Below are positions 7,400 to 15,766 of a DNA stretch of 64,000 nt, piece after piece (positions within the stretch are counted from its first letter, which is position 1; every line of letters starts with the position of its first letter). The stretch is taken from contig JAJYDX010000001.1 in assembly GCA_021777135.1 (NCBI GenBank), positions 372,001 to 436,000 on the forward strand. Direction: 5' to 3'. Origin of the DNA: a bacterium. GTDB lineage: Bacteria; SZUA-79; Acidulodesulfobacterales; Acidulodesulfobacteraceae. The notes beneath the pieces are model-generated. The model did not search any database, was not told the DNA's origin, and saw only the letters and a list, made by a program, of their open reading frames with translations. The position numbers were made by a program, and so were the translations under genes.

Positions 7400-9037
7400 A
7401 TGAAATTTAATAATAAAAAAAAACTTGCGGCATATTTATTTACAATTATATTATTTCTCATAATTTTGTCATCAGTTTTATTTTATTATGAATTTTCCGG
7501 AAGAAAGTATAAAGAAACATTCCATAGCAAACATAATTTAGGGAATATCTTAATTATTGGACTTCCGGCAGATGCTACAAATCTCATAGGAAATATGGCG
7601 GCAGACGCTCCTACTGCAGAGGTTGCTTCCCAGATTTATGACGGATTAGTAAGATATAACAGGAATTTTAAAATAGTTCCCGACCTTGCCAAATCATGGA
7701 AAATAAGCAACGGTGGAAAAACAATAACTTTCTATCTCAGGCGGCATGTCTATTGGCAGAATGGCCAAAAATTTACCGCGAAAGACGTTATGTTTACATA
7801 CCGTTTAATGGTAAACCCAAAAACTCCTACGCCATACGCAGCAGAATATCTTAAAGTATACAAAGCAAAAATTATAGGTAAATACATTTTTAGTGTTACT
7901 TATAAAAAACCTTATGCACCCGCTCTTTCATCTTGGGGGTTAAGCATTTTGCCAGAAAAACTTCTAACAGGAAAAAACCTGCTTACGACTAAATTAAGAA
8001 GCCGTCCGGTAGGCACCGGCCCATATTCTTTTTATAAATGGGTTCACGGATATGAAATAGTCCTAAAAGCCAATCCTCATTATTTTATGGGGGCACCTCG
8101 AATAAAAATGTTGGTTTATAAAATAGTTCCAGATCCTTCCTCAATGTTTTTAATGATGAAATCGGGCGGCATAAGCTATATGGGATTAAGCCCTATTCAG
8201 TTTAAATATGAATCTGGAAGTAAAAAATTTAATTCAAAATTTAGGAAATATATACACCCTTCGTTAAGTTTTACATTTTTGGGATATAATCTTTTGGACA
8301 GCCTTTTTAAAAATGTAGATGTTAGACAGGCTTTAAACTACGGAATAAATAAAAAAGAAATAATAAAAGGAGCATTGCTTGGTCTGGGAGTTCACTGTTA
8401 CGGACCTTTTATGCCCGGAACTTATTTTTATGATAAAAACGTAAAAAAATATGCTTATAATCCTATTAAAGCTTTGAAGCTTTTAAACGAAGCAGGCTGG
8501 CATATTAAAAATGGAGTTTTAGAAAAGAACGGAAAACCTTTTGAATTTACGATATTGACCCCGCAGGGAAATCAGGAAAGATTATCTGCCGCAGAAATTA
8601 TACAGCAAAATTTAAAAAAAATAGGAATAAAGGTAGATATAAGAGTTATGGAGTGGACGTCTTTGATATCTGAATTTATTATGAAGAAAAAATTTCAGAC
8701 TGTTTTGCTTGGATTTACTATTACTCCGGACCCATACGACAATGCCGCTATATTCATGGGATCCAATATTGTTCCAAAAGGTTTAAATTTTACGTCTTTT
8801 AATAACCCGGAAATAGACGTTTTATTTAGGAAGGCACGCTCCACTTTCAATTTAAAGAGACAAAGAAAATATTATTTCAAAATACAAAATATTATTTCAA
8901 AGGAAGCACCTTATACTTTTTTATACATTCCTTACGCTATGCCGGTAGTGAAAAGGAGTATAAATGGTATTAAGCCGGCTCCTGCCGGAATAGGATATAA
9001 TATAAGAAAATGGTATTATTCCGGATTCTCGCATTAA
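7400..9037 (+). CDS. ABC transporter substrate-binding protein, peptide/nickel (family 5)
   Basis: A 545-residue protein of the DppA/OppA family. Residues 8-28 form one strongly hydrophobic segment; there is no lipobox Cys, so it is either cleaved and periplasmic or stays membrane-anchored. Family features include PTAEVASQIYDGLVRYN near 65-80, FYLRRHVYWQNGQKFTAKDV near 110-128, the RPVGTGPY segment, and the repeat-like NPIKALKLLNEAGW. These proteins usually feed a DppBCDF permease, but no permease or ATPase gene is next to it, so it is an orphan receptor here. The substrate (peptide, nickel, heme) cannot be told from sequence. Neighbours argC and moaC are unrelated. Confidence 0.9.
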   Translation: MKFNNKKKLAAYLFTIILFLIILSSVLFYYEFSGRKYKETFHSKHNLGNILIIGLPADATNLIGNMAADAPTAEVASQIYDGLVRYNRNFKIVPDLAKSWKISNGGKTITFYLRRHVYWQNGQKFTAKDVMFTYRLMVNPKTPTPYAAEYLKVYKAKIIGKYIFSVTYKKPYAPALSSWGLSILPEKLLTGKNLLTTKLRSRPVGTGPYSFYKWVHGYEIVLKANPHYFMGAPRIKMLVYKIVPDPSSMFLMMKSGGISYMGLSPIQFKYESGSKKFNSKFRKYIHPSLSFTFLGYNLLDSLFKNVDVRQALNYGINKKEIIKGALLGLGVHCYGPFMPGTYFYDKNVKKYAYNPIKALKLLNEAGWHIKNGVLEKNGKPFEFTILTPQGNQERLSAAEIIQQNLKKIGIKVDIRVMEWTSLISEFIMKKKFQTVLLGFTITPDPYDNAAIFMGSNIVPKGLNFTSFNNPEIDVLFRKARSTFNLKRQRKYYFKIQNIISKEAPYTFLYIPYAMPVVKRSINGIKPAPAGIGYNIRKWYYSGFSH

Positions 9038-9095
9038 TTTAATATACAAATCGTTAAAGAACAAATAAATATGCGCAAGTAAGGGGAAAAATGTT

Positions 9096-9578
9096 ATGAA
9101 AAAAGAAATGAGACTAACTCATCTAGACGAAAAAGGAATGCCTAAAATGGTCGATGTTTCAGAAAAAAACGATACCGTAAGAATTGCTTCCGCTCACGCT
9201 AAAGTATCTATGTCTAAAGAAGCATTTCAACTTGCCGCCAGCAAAGGAGGGAAAAAAGGCGATGTATTTGGAACAGCAAAGATAGCGGGCATTATGGCGG
9301 CAAAAAAAACTTCCGGATTAATACCTTTATGTCATCCTTTAAATATAGAAGGGTGCGACATTTTTTTTGAGCCTGACGAGGAAGAAAATTCTATATCTAT
9401 AATTTCCACCGTTAAAATATCCGGCAAGACAGGGGTTGAAATGGAAAGTCTTGCATCTGTGACAGTTGCGGCATTAACTGTTTACGATATGCTGAAAGCC
9501 GTCGATAAGTCTATAGAGATATCTGAAGTTTATCTTTTAAGCAAGGAAGGCGGTAAAAGCGGGCGCTATAAAAGATAA
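9096..9578 (+). CDS. moaC: Cyclic pyranopterin monophosphate synthase MoaC
   Basis: A 160-residue MoaC, which with the radical-SAM enzyme MoaA converts GTP to cyclic pyranopterin phosphate, the first molybdenum-cofactor intermediate. It shows the opening LTHLDEKGMPKMVDVS, the KGDVFGTAKIAGIMAAKKT segment, the catalytic region LIPLCHPLNIEGCD, and the final KEGGKSG. Length is normal. An AAGGGG ribosome site precedes the ATG. moaA is not in the window; mobB at 1.3 kb is the only other cofactor gene seen. Confidence 0.96.
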   Translation: MKKEMRLTHLDEKGMPKMVDVSEKNDTVRIASAHAKVSMSKEAFQLAASKGGKKGDVFGTAKIAGIMAAKKTSGLIPLCHPLNIEGCDIFFEPDEEENSISIISTVKISGKTGVEMESLASVTVAALTVYDMLKAVDKSIEISEVYLLSKEGGKSGRYKR

Positions 9579-9609
9579 AAACATGAACAAATACCAATCT
9601 AAAATCTTA

Positions 9610-9638
9610 TTGCAAATTTTAAAGGTTTATCCTATAAT
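9610..9638 (+). promoter_or_regulatory. Promoter of the sdh operon
   Basis: TTGCAA (9610-9615) and consensus TATAAT (9633-9638) are exactly 17 bases apart, a strong sigma-70-type promoter. The leader of about 65 bases to ATG 9711 carries the first hairpin repeat at 9670-9691. Confidence 0.7.
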
Positions 9639-9669
9639 ATCAAAAACTGTGTTTTTAAAAATAGAAAAA

Positions 9670-9691
9670 GGGGTCGGCCTAGGTCCGTCCT
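9670..9691 (+). repeat. Short palindromic repeat, copy 1 (sdhA leader)
   Basis: GGTCGG (9672-9677) pairs with CCGTCC (9685-9690) with one mismatch around a 7-base loop. It starts with G-rich and ends with CCT like the other copies near 11.4, 13.4 and 18.3 kb, and is the most diverged member. It lies just before the ribosome site of sdhA. Confidence 0.35.
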
Positions 9692-9710
9692 TATAAAATA
9701 GAGGGTATAA

Positions 9711-11384
9711 ATGTTAAAACATGACGTTGTTATCGTTGGCGCTGGTCTTGCTGGATTAAGAGCCGCCGTAGAACTTAGAAAAAAAGGTATAGACGCTGTA
9801 ATAGTTAGCAAGGTTTATCCTACAAGGTCTCATTCCGGAGCAGCTCAAGGAGGAGTCAACGCTGCATTTGACGAAAACGATTCGTGGGAGTCTCATTTTT
9901 TCGACACTGTGAAAGGCAGCGACTACCTCGGCGATCAGGATGCCATAGAAATACTGACTAGTGAAGCCCCAGCCAATATACTTGATCTTCAAAGAATGGG
10001 CGTCGTATTTAATAGAAACGAGCTTGGAGGGATAGCTCAGAGACCTTTTGGAGGACAGAGTTTCCCCCGTTCTTGTTATTATGCAGATGCTGTTGGACAT
10101 ATGATGCTGCATGGACTTTTCGATAATGTCCTTAAATATAAAACAAAAATATTATACGAATACTTTGTAACAAGCTTAGTTACTGATAACGGAAAAGTTA
10201 GCGGCGTAGTGGCTTACGATATAAAAACTGGAAAGTTCGAAGGTATTGCCGCAAAAGCCGTATTGTTTGCCACCGGTGGCTACGGACAGGTATATTCTTC
10301 CAATACTAATGCTCTCATAAATACGGGAGATGGAATGGCGGTTTCTATTAAAGCCGGCGTTCCTTTAATGGATATGGAATTCGTTCAGTTTCATCCGACT
10401 ACCCTTAAAAGTACCGGAATATTAGTTACGGAGGGAGCAAGAGGCGAAGGAGCTTATCTCCTTAATTCTCTTGGTGTCCGGTTTATGTCGAAATATGCTC
10501 CAAAGGCTATGGAACTTGCTCCAAGAGACGTAGTAGCAAGAGCAGAGCAGACCGAGATAAACGAAGGAAGAGGTGTAGACGGTGCTATCCTTTTGGACGT
10601 TAGGCACTTGGGCAAAGAAAGAATAATGGAAAGGCTTCCGCAAATAATGCAGTTATCCATCGATTTTGAGGGAGTAAATCCTATTTACGAGCCAATTCCA
10701 ATAAGGCCCGGAGCACATTATTCAATGGGCGGCATTAAAACGGATTATAATGGCAGGACCGTTTTAGAAGGTTATTATTCTGCCGGAGAATCTGCATGTG
10801 TTAGCGTTCATGGGGCAAACAGGCTTGGAGGAAATTCATTGCTTGATACCGTAGTATTCGGAAGAAGAGCGGGTATAGATATAGCCGAATATTTAAAAAA
10901 TGCTACCGAATCAAAATTTGACGAACTTGCGGTTAGAAAAGACGAAGAGGCTTTTGAAAAACTTAAAAAATCGTCCGGTAAGGAAAGACACGGTTTATTG
11001 AAATCTGAACTTCAGGAAGAAATGAGGGCAGACGTAGGTGTTTTTAGGGAAGAATCAGCTATGCAAAGAGCATTAGACAAGATTACGGAACTTAAGGAAC
11101 GTGCAAAAAATATAGGCGTAGACGATAAATCTAAAACATTTAATACAGATATAGTTGAGGCATTCGAGTTTGACAATATATTGCTTATAGCCGAAATTAT
11201 AGCTAGGGGAGCAATACTTAGAAAAGAATCCAGGGGTGCGCATTACAGAACCGATTTCCCAGAAAGAAACGACGAAAACTGGCTCAAACATACATTGGCG
11301 ACGTTGGATGGCAAAGGAAACATTAAATTCGATTTTTCAGAAGTCGCAATAACAAAATTTAAACCTCAGCCTAGAACTTATTAG
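9711..11384 (+). CDS. sdhA: Succinate dehydrogenase/fumarate reductase flavoprotein subunit
   Basis: A 557-residue flavoprotein. It has the FAD motif GAGLAG at 10-15, the covalent-FAD segment RSHSGAAQGGVNAAF with His41, the QFHPTTL region, GARGEGAYLLN, and the substrate segment PGAHYSMGGI. It interconverts succinate and fumarate. No twin-arginine signal is present, so the active site faces the cytoplasm, unlike the periplasmic methylmenaquinol fumarate reductases. The next genes encode an SdhB and a cysteine-rich HdrB-like subunit rather than heme-b membrane anchors, so the complex is the type E kind, also related to thiol:fumarate reductases. The direction of the reaction cannot be told from sequence. 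Confidence 0.95.
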   Translation: MLKHDVVIVGAGLAGLRAAVELRKKGIDAVIVSKVYPTRSHSGAAQGGVNAAFDENDSWESHFFDTVKGSDYLGDQDAIEILTSEAPANILDLQRMGVVFNRNELGGIAQRPFGGQSFPRSCYYADAVGHMMLHGLFDNVLKYKTKILYEYFVTSLVTDNGKVSGVVAYDIKTGKFEGIAAKAVLFATGGYGQVYSSNTNALINTGDGMAVSIKAGVPLMDMEFVQFHPTTLKSTGILVTEGARGEGAYLLNSLGVRFMSKYAPKAMELAPRDVVARAEQTEINEGRGVDGAILLDVRHLGKERIMERLPQIMQLSIDFEGVNPIYEPIPIRPGAHYSMGGIKTDYNGRTVLEGYYSAGESACVSVHGANRLGGNSLLDTVVFGRRAGIDIAEYLKNATESKFDELAVRKDEEAFEKLKKSSGKERHGLLKSELQEEMRADVGVFREESAMQRALDKITELKERAKNIGVDDKSKTFNTDIVEAFEFDNILLIAEIIARGAILRKESRGAHYRTDFPERNDENWLKHTLATLDGKGNIKFDFSEVAITKFKPQPRTY

Positions 11385-11397
11385 ACTTATCAATAGA

Positions 11398-11422
11398 AGG
11401 ACGCAGAATAAAAGCTGCGCCT
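11398..11422 (+). repeat. Short palindromic repeat, copy 2
   Basis: AGG-A-CGCAG pairs with CTGCG-CCT with one bulged A and an 8-base loop. It is the first of two hairpins in the 89-base gap between sdhA and sdhB. Confidence 0.4.
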
Positions 11423-11434
11423 CTAAAATACAAT

Positions 11435-11458
11435 AGGGACAGATTAAAATATGTCCCT
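11435..11458 (+). repeat. Short palindromic repeat, copy 3
   Basis: AGGGACA (11435-11441) pairs perfectly with TGTCCCT (11452-11458), loop of 10 bases. It is the second hairpin between sdhA and sdhB and ends just before the AGGGG ribosome site of sdhB, so it may shape mRNA stability or SdhB translation. Confidence 0.5.
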
Positions 11459-11473
11459 GAAAGGGGAAACATA

Positions 11474-12469
11474 ATGGAATTTAAGGTCAGAGCATACAGA
11501 TTTAATCCTGAAACCGACGAAAAGCCATATTATAAAGAATATGCTATTGAAGATTATCCGGGTATGACCGTTTTGAATGCTTTAATAAAAGTCAAATCAG
11601 AGCTGGACGGAACACTGAGTTTCAGGAGGTCTTGCAGAAGCGCTATATGCGGTTCATGCGCAATGAAGATAAATGGCATATCAAAACTGGCATGCAAAAC
11701 GCAGGTAGGTCCGGAAATAGAAAAATTTGGCATGATTAATGTTGAACCTCTTGCTAATATGCCGGTTATACGCGATCTTATAGTCGACCAGGAAAGCTTT
11801 TTCGATAAAATCAAAGAAATAAAGCCTTATCTCTTAGGACAAAGAGAAGATGATGCGCATAACAGTTTTCATCCATTAAAAGATGGGGAAAAAATAAGTC
11901 AGCCTGTCTATTATAAATCTGAATTCCAAAATTTGACTGGAAATAACGATACGCCTAACTGTATTTTATGCGAATGCTGTTATTCGGAATGCGGCGGGGT
12001 TGTAGGAAATCCAAAATATCTTGGTCCTGCTGCTTTAGCTAAGCTTTATCGCTACAGTGAAGACCCCAGGGATAACGATAAAAACGGTTCTCGTTTAGTT
12101 AATGGTTCCAAACCGGATGGAATGTGGGATTGCGTTCATTGTCAATCATGCGAAGAGTTTTGTCCTAAAGGAATTTCTCCTGTAAAATCTATAGTTAAGC
12201 TGCATGAAAGAACAATTAAGAATTCTATAACTTTTTCTGCAGGCTCAAAACATGTCGTTTCCATAGCCAAGTCTATAGGCGAGACAGGAAGACTTGACGA
12301 GATAAAAGTTGCATTTGACTCAGGCGGCATATCAGGACTTATAAACGATTTACCTATGGCTTTCGGAGCCGGATTAAAAGGTAAAATTCCTCCGTTAAGA
12401 CTTAAATTAATTAAAGACATGGAAGACATAAGGCTTGCATATAAAGAATTAGATCTGGAGGAAAAATAA
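11474..12469 (+). CDS. sdhB: Succinate dehydrogenase/fumarate reductase iron-sulfur subunit
   Basis: A 331-residue iron-sulfur protein, longer than the usual 230-250. The N-terminal [2Fe-2S] domain has Cys54, 59, 62 and 74. The C-terminal domain has Cys163, 166, 168/169, 173 and Cys220, 223, 226, 230 for the remaining clusters; note the extra Cys in CILCECCYSEC. It carries electrons between the SdhA flavin and the HdrB-like subunit. The C-terminal tail after about 240 has no cluster motif. Its stop overlaps the next start in a TAATG, so the two subunits are made in a coupled way. Confidence 0.94.
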   Translation: MEFKVRAYRFNPETDEKPYYKEYAIEDYPGMTVLNALIKVKSELDGTLSFRRSCRSAICGSCAMKINGISKLACKTQVGPEIEKFGMINVEPLANMPVIRDLIVDQESFFDKIKEIKPYLLGQREDDAHNSFHPLKDGEKISQPVYYKSEFQNLTGNNDTPNCILCECCYSECGGVVGNPKYLGPAALAKLYRYSEDPRDNDKNGSRLVNGSKPDGMWDCVHCQSCEEFCPKGISPVKSIVKLHERTIKNSITFSAGSKHVVSIAKSIGETGRLDEIKVAFDSGGISGLINDLPMAFGAGLKGKIPPLRLKLIKDMEDIRLAYKELDLEEK

Positions 12470-13356
12470 TGATTACTTATGCTTATTATCCCGGTTGCGT
12501 AGCTCAGGAAAGCGGTAAGGAACTTGACAACGCTACTAAATTTATAGCGAAAAAGTTAGGCATAAATTTAATCCCTATGCCGGAAGCTTCTTGTTGCGGT
12601 GGAGGCGTTATAGACGGTTTCGATAAAAATTTGAAACTTTTTATAAACGGTAGAACTCTTGCATTAGCTGAAAAAGAGGGTCTTGATATAATGACTATAT
12701 GCAATACATGCACCTTGACCCTTAGCGAGGTAAACGAAGAACTGATTAATAATCCGGAATCTATGGAAAAAACCAATGAATATCTTGCTAAAATAGGACT
12801 TAAATATTCTGGAAAAGTTAAGGTTAAACATATTTTATATGCTCTAAGAGACGATATAGGTTTCGATAAACTTAAAGAAAAAGCCGTAAAGAGTCTGAAA
12901 GGAATAAATATTGCTCCTTTTTACGGATGCCATATATTAAGACCTTCGACCGCGGTTAAGTTTGATGATGTCGAAAACCCAAGGGGATTTGAAGAATTGA
13001 TAAAGTCTCTTGGAGGCGAGCCGGTATCTTATGCGCGCAGGACCAAATGCTGCGGATTCCAGACTATTCTCGTTAACGAGACTACTTCGACGTCTTTAGC
13101 AGGAAATGCCATTTATGAAGCACAGGAAAAAAATGCCGATGTAATGGTCACTCCATGCCCTTTGTGCCATTTAAGCATGGATACCTATCAAACCGTTGCG
13201 GCAAAAAGTATAAATAAAAAATTATCGTTACCCATACTACATCTTCCACAGCTTATTGGAATAGCTTTGGGAGGAGATTATGCGGAAATGGGTTTTTCCA
13301 GACACAACGTATCTCTGAGGGGTATAATGGCTAAAGTCAGGCAGAATGAAATTTAA
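12469..13356 (+). CDS. HdrB-like CCG-domain subunit of the succinate/fumarate complex (SdhE type)
   Basis: A 295-residue protein with two complete CCG domains: Cys10, Cys42-43, Cys78/81 and Cys154, Cys194-195, Cys230/233. Such domains bind noncubane [4Fe-4S] clusters in HdrB and are the membrane-linked or thiol-active subunit in type E succinate:quinone reductases and thiol:fumarate reductases. No transmembrane helix is seen, so membrane binding would be peripheral. The tight overlap with sdhB argues strongly that it belongs to this complex and not to the Hdr operon at 27 kb, which has its own HdrB. It should not be confused with the FAD-assembly factor also called SdhE in gammaproteobacteria. 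Confidence 0.9.
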   Translation: MITYAYYPGCVAQESGKELDNATKFIAKKLGINLIPMPEASCCGGGVIDGFDKNLKLFINGRTLALAEKEGLDIMTICNTCTLTLSEVNEELINNPESMEKTNEYLAKIGLKYSGKVKVKHILYALRDDIGFDKLKEKAVKSLKGINIAPFYGCHILRPSTAVKFDDVENPRGFEELIKSLGGEPVSYARRTKCCGFQTILVNETTSTSLAGNAIYEAQEKNADVMVTPCPLCHLSMDTYQTVAAKSINKKLSLPILHLPQLIGIALGGDYAEMGFSRHNVSLRGIMAKVRQNEI

Positions 13357-13378
13357 TTAAATTCTAAATAACTATAAA

Positions 13379-13403
13379 AGGTAGCAGACTTAAGTCTGTT
13401 CCT
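13379..13403 (+). repeat. Short palindromic repeat, copy 4
   Basis: Contains the perfect 14-base palindrome CAGACTTAAGTCTG (13385-13398) flanked by AGG on the left and CCT on the right. It lies between the HdrB-like gene and the small acidic protein gene, and shares its core with the copy at 18.28 kb. Confidence 0.55.
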
Positions 13404-13426
13404 AATAAAATAAGAGGAAGGTTAAA

Positions 13427-13723
13427 ATGTCGGACAATATAAATTTAGTTCTTAAAGCACTTAAAGGTCTTTCTATTCTTGCGCAGGAGAAATTAGACGA
13501 TTATGTCGATATATCCGATGAAGAAAGCAGGGAGGCAGCCGACCAGATTATCGAAACAGTAAAGTACGAATCCGGCGTTATATTTAAATCTATTAAAGAA
13601 AAAGTAGCAGATATTCTCTTGGATGAAATGAATTTTGCCTCGACTTACGACATAGAAGAATTAACAAAAAAAATTCAGAAATTGGAAGCTAAAATAGAGG
13701 AATTATCTAAAAATTCTAAATAA
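13427..13723 (+). CDS. Small acidic helical protein, unknown function
   Basis: A 98-residue protein rich in Glu, Asp and Lys and predicted mostly helical. Residues about 70-95 show a coiled-coil heptad pattern (IEELTKKIQKLEAKIEEL). There is no signal peptide, Cys or membrane helix. A GAGGAAGG ribosome site precedes the ATG, supporting a real gene. It follows the Sdh subunits by 70 bases and is the last gene of the run, the position of small SdhF subunits in some type E complexes, but I see no SdhF similarity. A phasin-like or oligomerising accessory role is also possible. It converges with der, only 7 bases away. Confidence 0.7.
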   Translation: MSDNINLVLKALKGLSILAQEKLDDYVDISDEESREAADQIIETVKYESGVIFKSIKEKVADILLDEMNFASTYDIEELTKKIQKLEAKIEELSKNSK

Positions 13724-13730
13724 ACCTTAA

Positions 13731-15071
13731 TTAAGCATTATATTTTTTATACTCTATTATAACTTCAACATTTGATTTTATACCGAATCTTTCCTTAATT
13801 TCGTTTCTTAAAAATTTTATGTCTATCATAGTAAATATTTTTCCTTTGTTGCCGGTAAATAATATAAAAGTTGGGATTTCCTCCACTTCTTTCTGTACGC
13901 CGTAAGTGATATATTTAAATAATCTTCCGGTCTTAGCGTTTAATTTAGCTTCTTCTATAAATTTGTTAAAATCTTTCTTTTTAATTCGTATTCCTTTTGA
14001 ATTATAAATTTCGATAGATAAATCTAATATTTTATATAAATTTTTATTTATTTTAGAGGATATATAGACGAAAGGGGTTTCATGAAATTCCTTTAGTTTA
14101 AATTTAATCTCTTTTTTCAAGTTAACTTCTGTATTCAAGATATCCCTTTCTTTTAAATCCCATTTTGTAAAAGCTATTATAAAAGGTTTTTTATCCAATG
14201 TAATTCTTTTTAGCAAAGAAAGGTCTTCGTGGGATATTTCAGAGTTTACATCTATAAAAACAATAACTACATCCGCTCTTTTTATCTGTTCGATGCTCTG
14301 TTTTTGGAAAGCCGTAGAGTTAAGGTCTAACCTGGATTTCTTTCTGATTCCCGCAGTATCTATAAGCGTTATATTGTGCCCTTTATATTTAATATATGTG
14401 TCTATAGAATCTCTTGTCGTCCCAGGTTTTTGGTCGGTAAAAAGCAAATCTTCCTTTAATATAGAATTTATGTAAGTGGATTTGCCGCTGTTAGGCCTTC
14501 CTATAATAGCAATTTTAAAACCAGATTCATCATTCTTCTTAAGCGGCTTATTCGGCTTTTTAAAATTTATCTCGTTTTTTATTTCTTCAATAATATCGTC
14601 TATACCAGTTCCTGATTCTGCACTTGTAACAATGGTTTTTTTTATTCCAAGGCTAGAAAATTCTGAAATTGCGTTTTGGAAATCTTTTGGTGAATCAACT
14701 TTATTTATTACTAGAACAACATTAGCTTCATTTCTAACTAATCTAAGAAAAATCTCCCTGTCCTCCGGAATAAATCCACTTTTGAAATCGACCGCAAATA
14801 AAACTATATCTGCTTTTTTTGAATATTCAAAAACTTTTTCCTTAATTTTTTTCTCGGTTTCATTTGCCGGAGAAACGTTAAATCCTCCGCTGTCTGAAAT
14901 TAAGAAATCTAATCCGTCGCATGTAACTTTTTTAATATTTAAGTCTAGGGTAGTTCCGGCAATTTTCGAAGACAATGCAGAAGTTTTACCTAATATTTTA
15001 TTAAATATGGTTGATTTGCCGACATTAGGCCTGCCAATAAGTATTACGAAAAATTCATTACTTTTTATCAT
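13731..15071 (-). CDS. der: Ribosome biogenesis GTPase Der (EngA)
   Basis: A 446-residue protein with two tandem GTPase domains and a C-terminal KH-like domain. The first P-loop is GRPNVGKS near residue 13, the second GRPNSGKS near 190; the G3 motifs read DSGG and DTAG, and NKVD/TKWD are the G4 motifs. Der acts in 50S subunit assembly. It is the last gene of the minus-strand run and overlaps rnc by 14 bases, so it is translated together with RNase III. Confidence 0.96.
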   Translation of the reverse strand: MIKSNEFFVILIGRPNVGKSTIFNKILGKTSALSSKIAGTTLDLNIKKVTCDGLDFLISDSGGFNVSPANETEKKIKEKVFEYSKKADIVLFAVDFKSGFIPEDREIFLRLVRNEANVVLVINKVDSPKDFQNAISEFSSLGIKKTIVTSAESGTGIDDIIEEIKNEINFKKPNKPLKKNDESGFKIAIIGRPNSGKSTYINSILKEDLLFTDQKPGTTRDSIDTYIKYKGHNITLIDTAGIRKKSRLDLNSTAFQKQSIEQIKRADVVIVFIDVNSEISHEDLSLLKRITLDKKPFIIAFTKWDLKERDILNTEVNLKKEIKFKLKEFHETPFVYISSKINKNLYKILDLSIEIYNSKGIRIKKKDFNKFIEEAKLNAKTGRLFKYITYGVQKEVEEIPTFILFTGNKGKIFTMIDIKFLRNEIKERFGIKSNVEVIIEYKKYNA

Positions 15072-15750
15072 TTATTTTCTCCAAAAATTTTTGAACCGTT
15101 TTTTTTGCCGCGCTCTGTTCAGCTGCTTTTTTTGAGGAGCCTTTTCCATAGCCGAAAATTTCTTCGTTTATCTTTACACAAATTGTAAAGACTGTATTGT
15201 GTGGAGGCCCGTCTTTTTTAACAATAATATACTCAGGTGTTTTGCCAATTTCCTTCTGAACAAGTTCCTGCAGGACAGTTTTAAAATCAGTGTTTTTTGA
15301 AATTTCATTATTAATATCTGAATTAAATTTATGTATATGTGACAGCAAGATTTTTCTTGATTCTTCATATGAGGAATCAAGAAATACTGCCCCTATTACC
15401 GCTTCGTAAACATTGCTTATTATTCTTTTGTTTATATTGCTTGTTTTTACTACGGTTTTATCCTGTTCCTTTAAAATAAATTCAGAAATTTTAAGTTTTT
15501 TAGCTATTTCATATAAACCGTCCTGACTTACAAGTACTGCCCTGTATCTAGAAAGTTCCCCTTCGTTTAAATCATTAAAGTTTAAATAGAGATATTCCGA
15601 AACTATTGCTCCTATTATGGCGTCGCCAAGAAATTCAAGCCTTTCATAGTTTGTTGCCGCATTAATAGATTTATGCGTAAAAGCAAGGTCTATTAACGTT
15701 TTATCATTAAATAAATATCCTATTCTTTTTTCTATAATATTATAATTCAT
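15058..15750 (-). CDS. rnc: Ribonuclease III
   Basis: A 230-residue double-strand-specific RNase. The signature ERLEFLGDAIIGA near 37-49 contains the acidic metal ligands, VYEAVIGAVFLD follows, and the C-terminal double-stranded RNA binding domain includes GKGSSKKAAEQSAA. It processes rRNA precursors and structured mRNAs. It lies 16 bases after mtaB and overlaps der, so RNA-maturation genes cluster here. Confidence 0.96.
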   Translation of the reverse strand: MNYNIIEKRIGYLFNDKTLIDLAFTHKSINAATNYERLEFLGDAIIGAIVSEYLYLNFNDLNEGELSRYRAVLVSQDGLYEIAKKLKISEFILKEQDKTVVKTSNINKRIISNVYEAVIGAVFLDSSYEESRKILLSHIHKFNSDINNEISKNTDFKTVLQELVQKEIGKTPEYIIVKKDGPPHNTVFTICVKINEEIFGYGKGSSKKAAEQSAAKKTVQKFLEKINDKK

Positions 15751-15766
15751 AATTTATTTATACAGA

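Noticed and set aside
12469-13356. Assigning this CCG protein to the Hdr-Flx complex
   Set aside because: It overlaps sdhB and the Hdr-Flx operon has its own complete HdrB.
14476-15135. A 219-residue plus-strand frame
   Set aside because: It is entirely opposite der and rnc, which have clear motifs; the plus protein has none.
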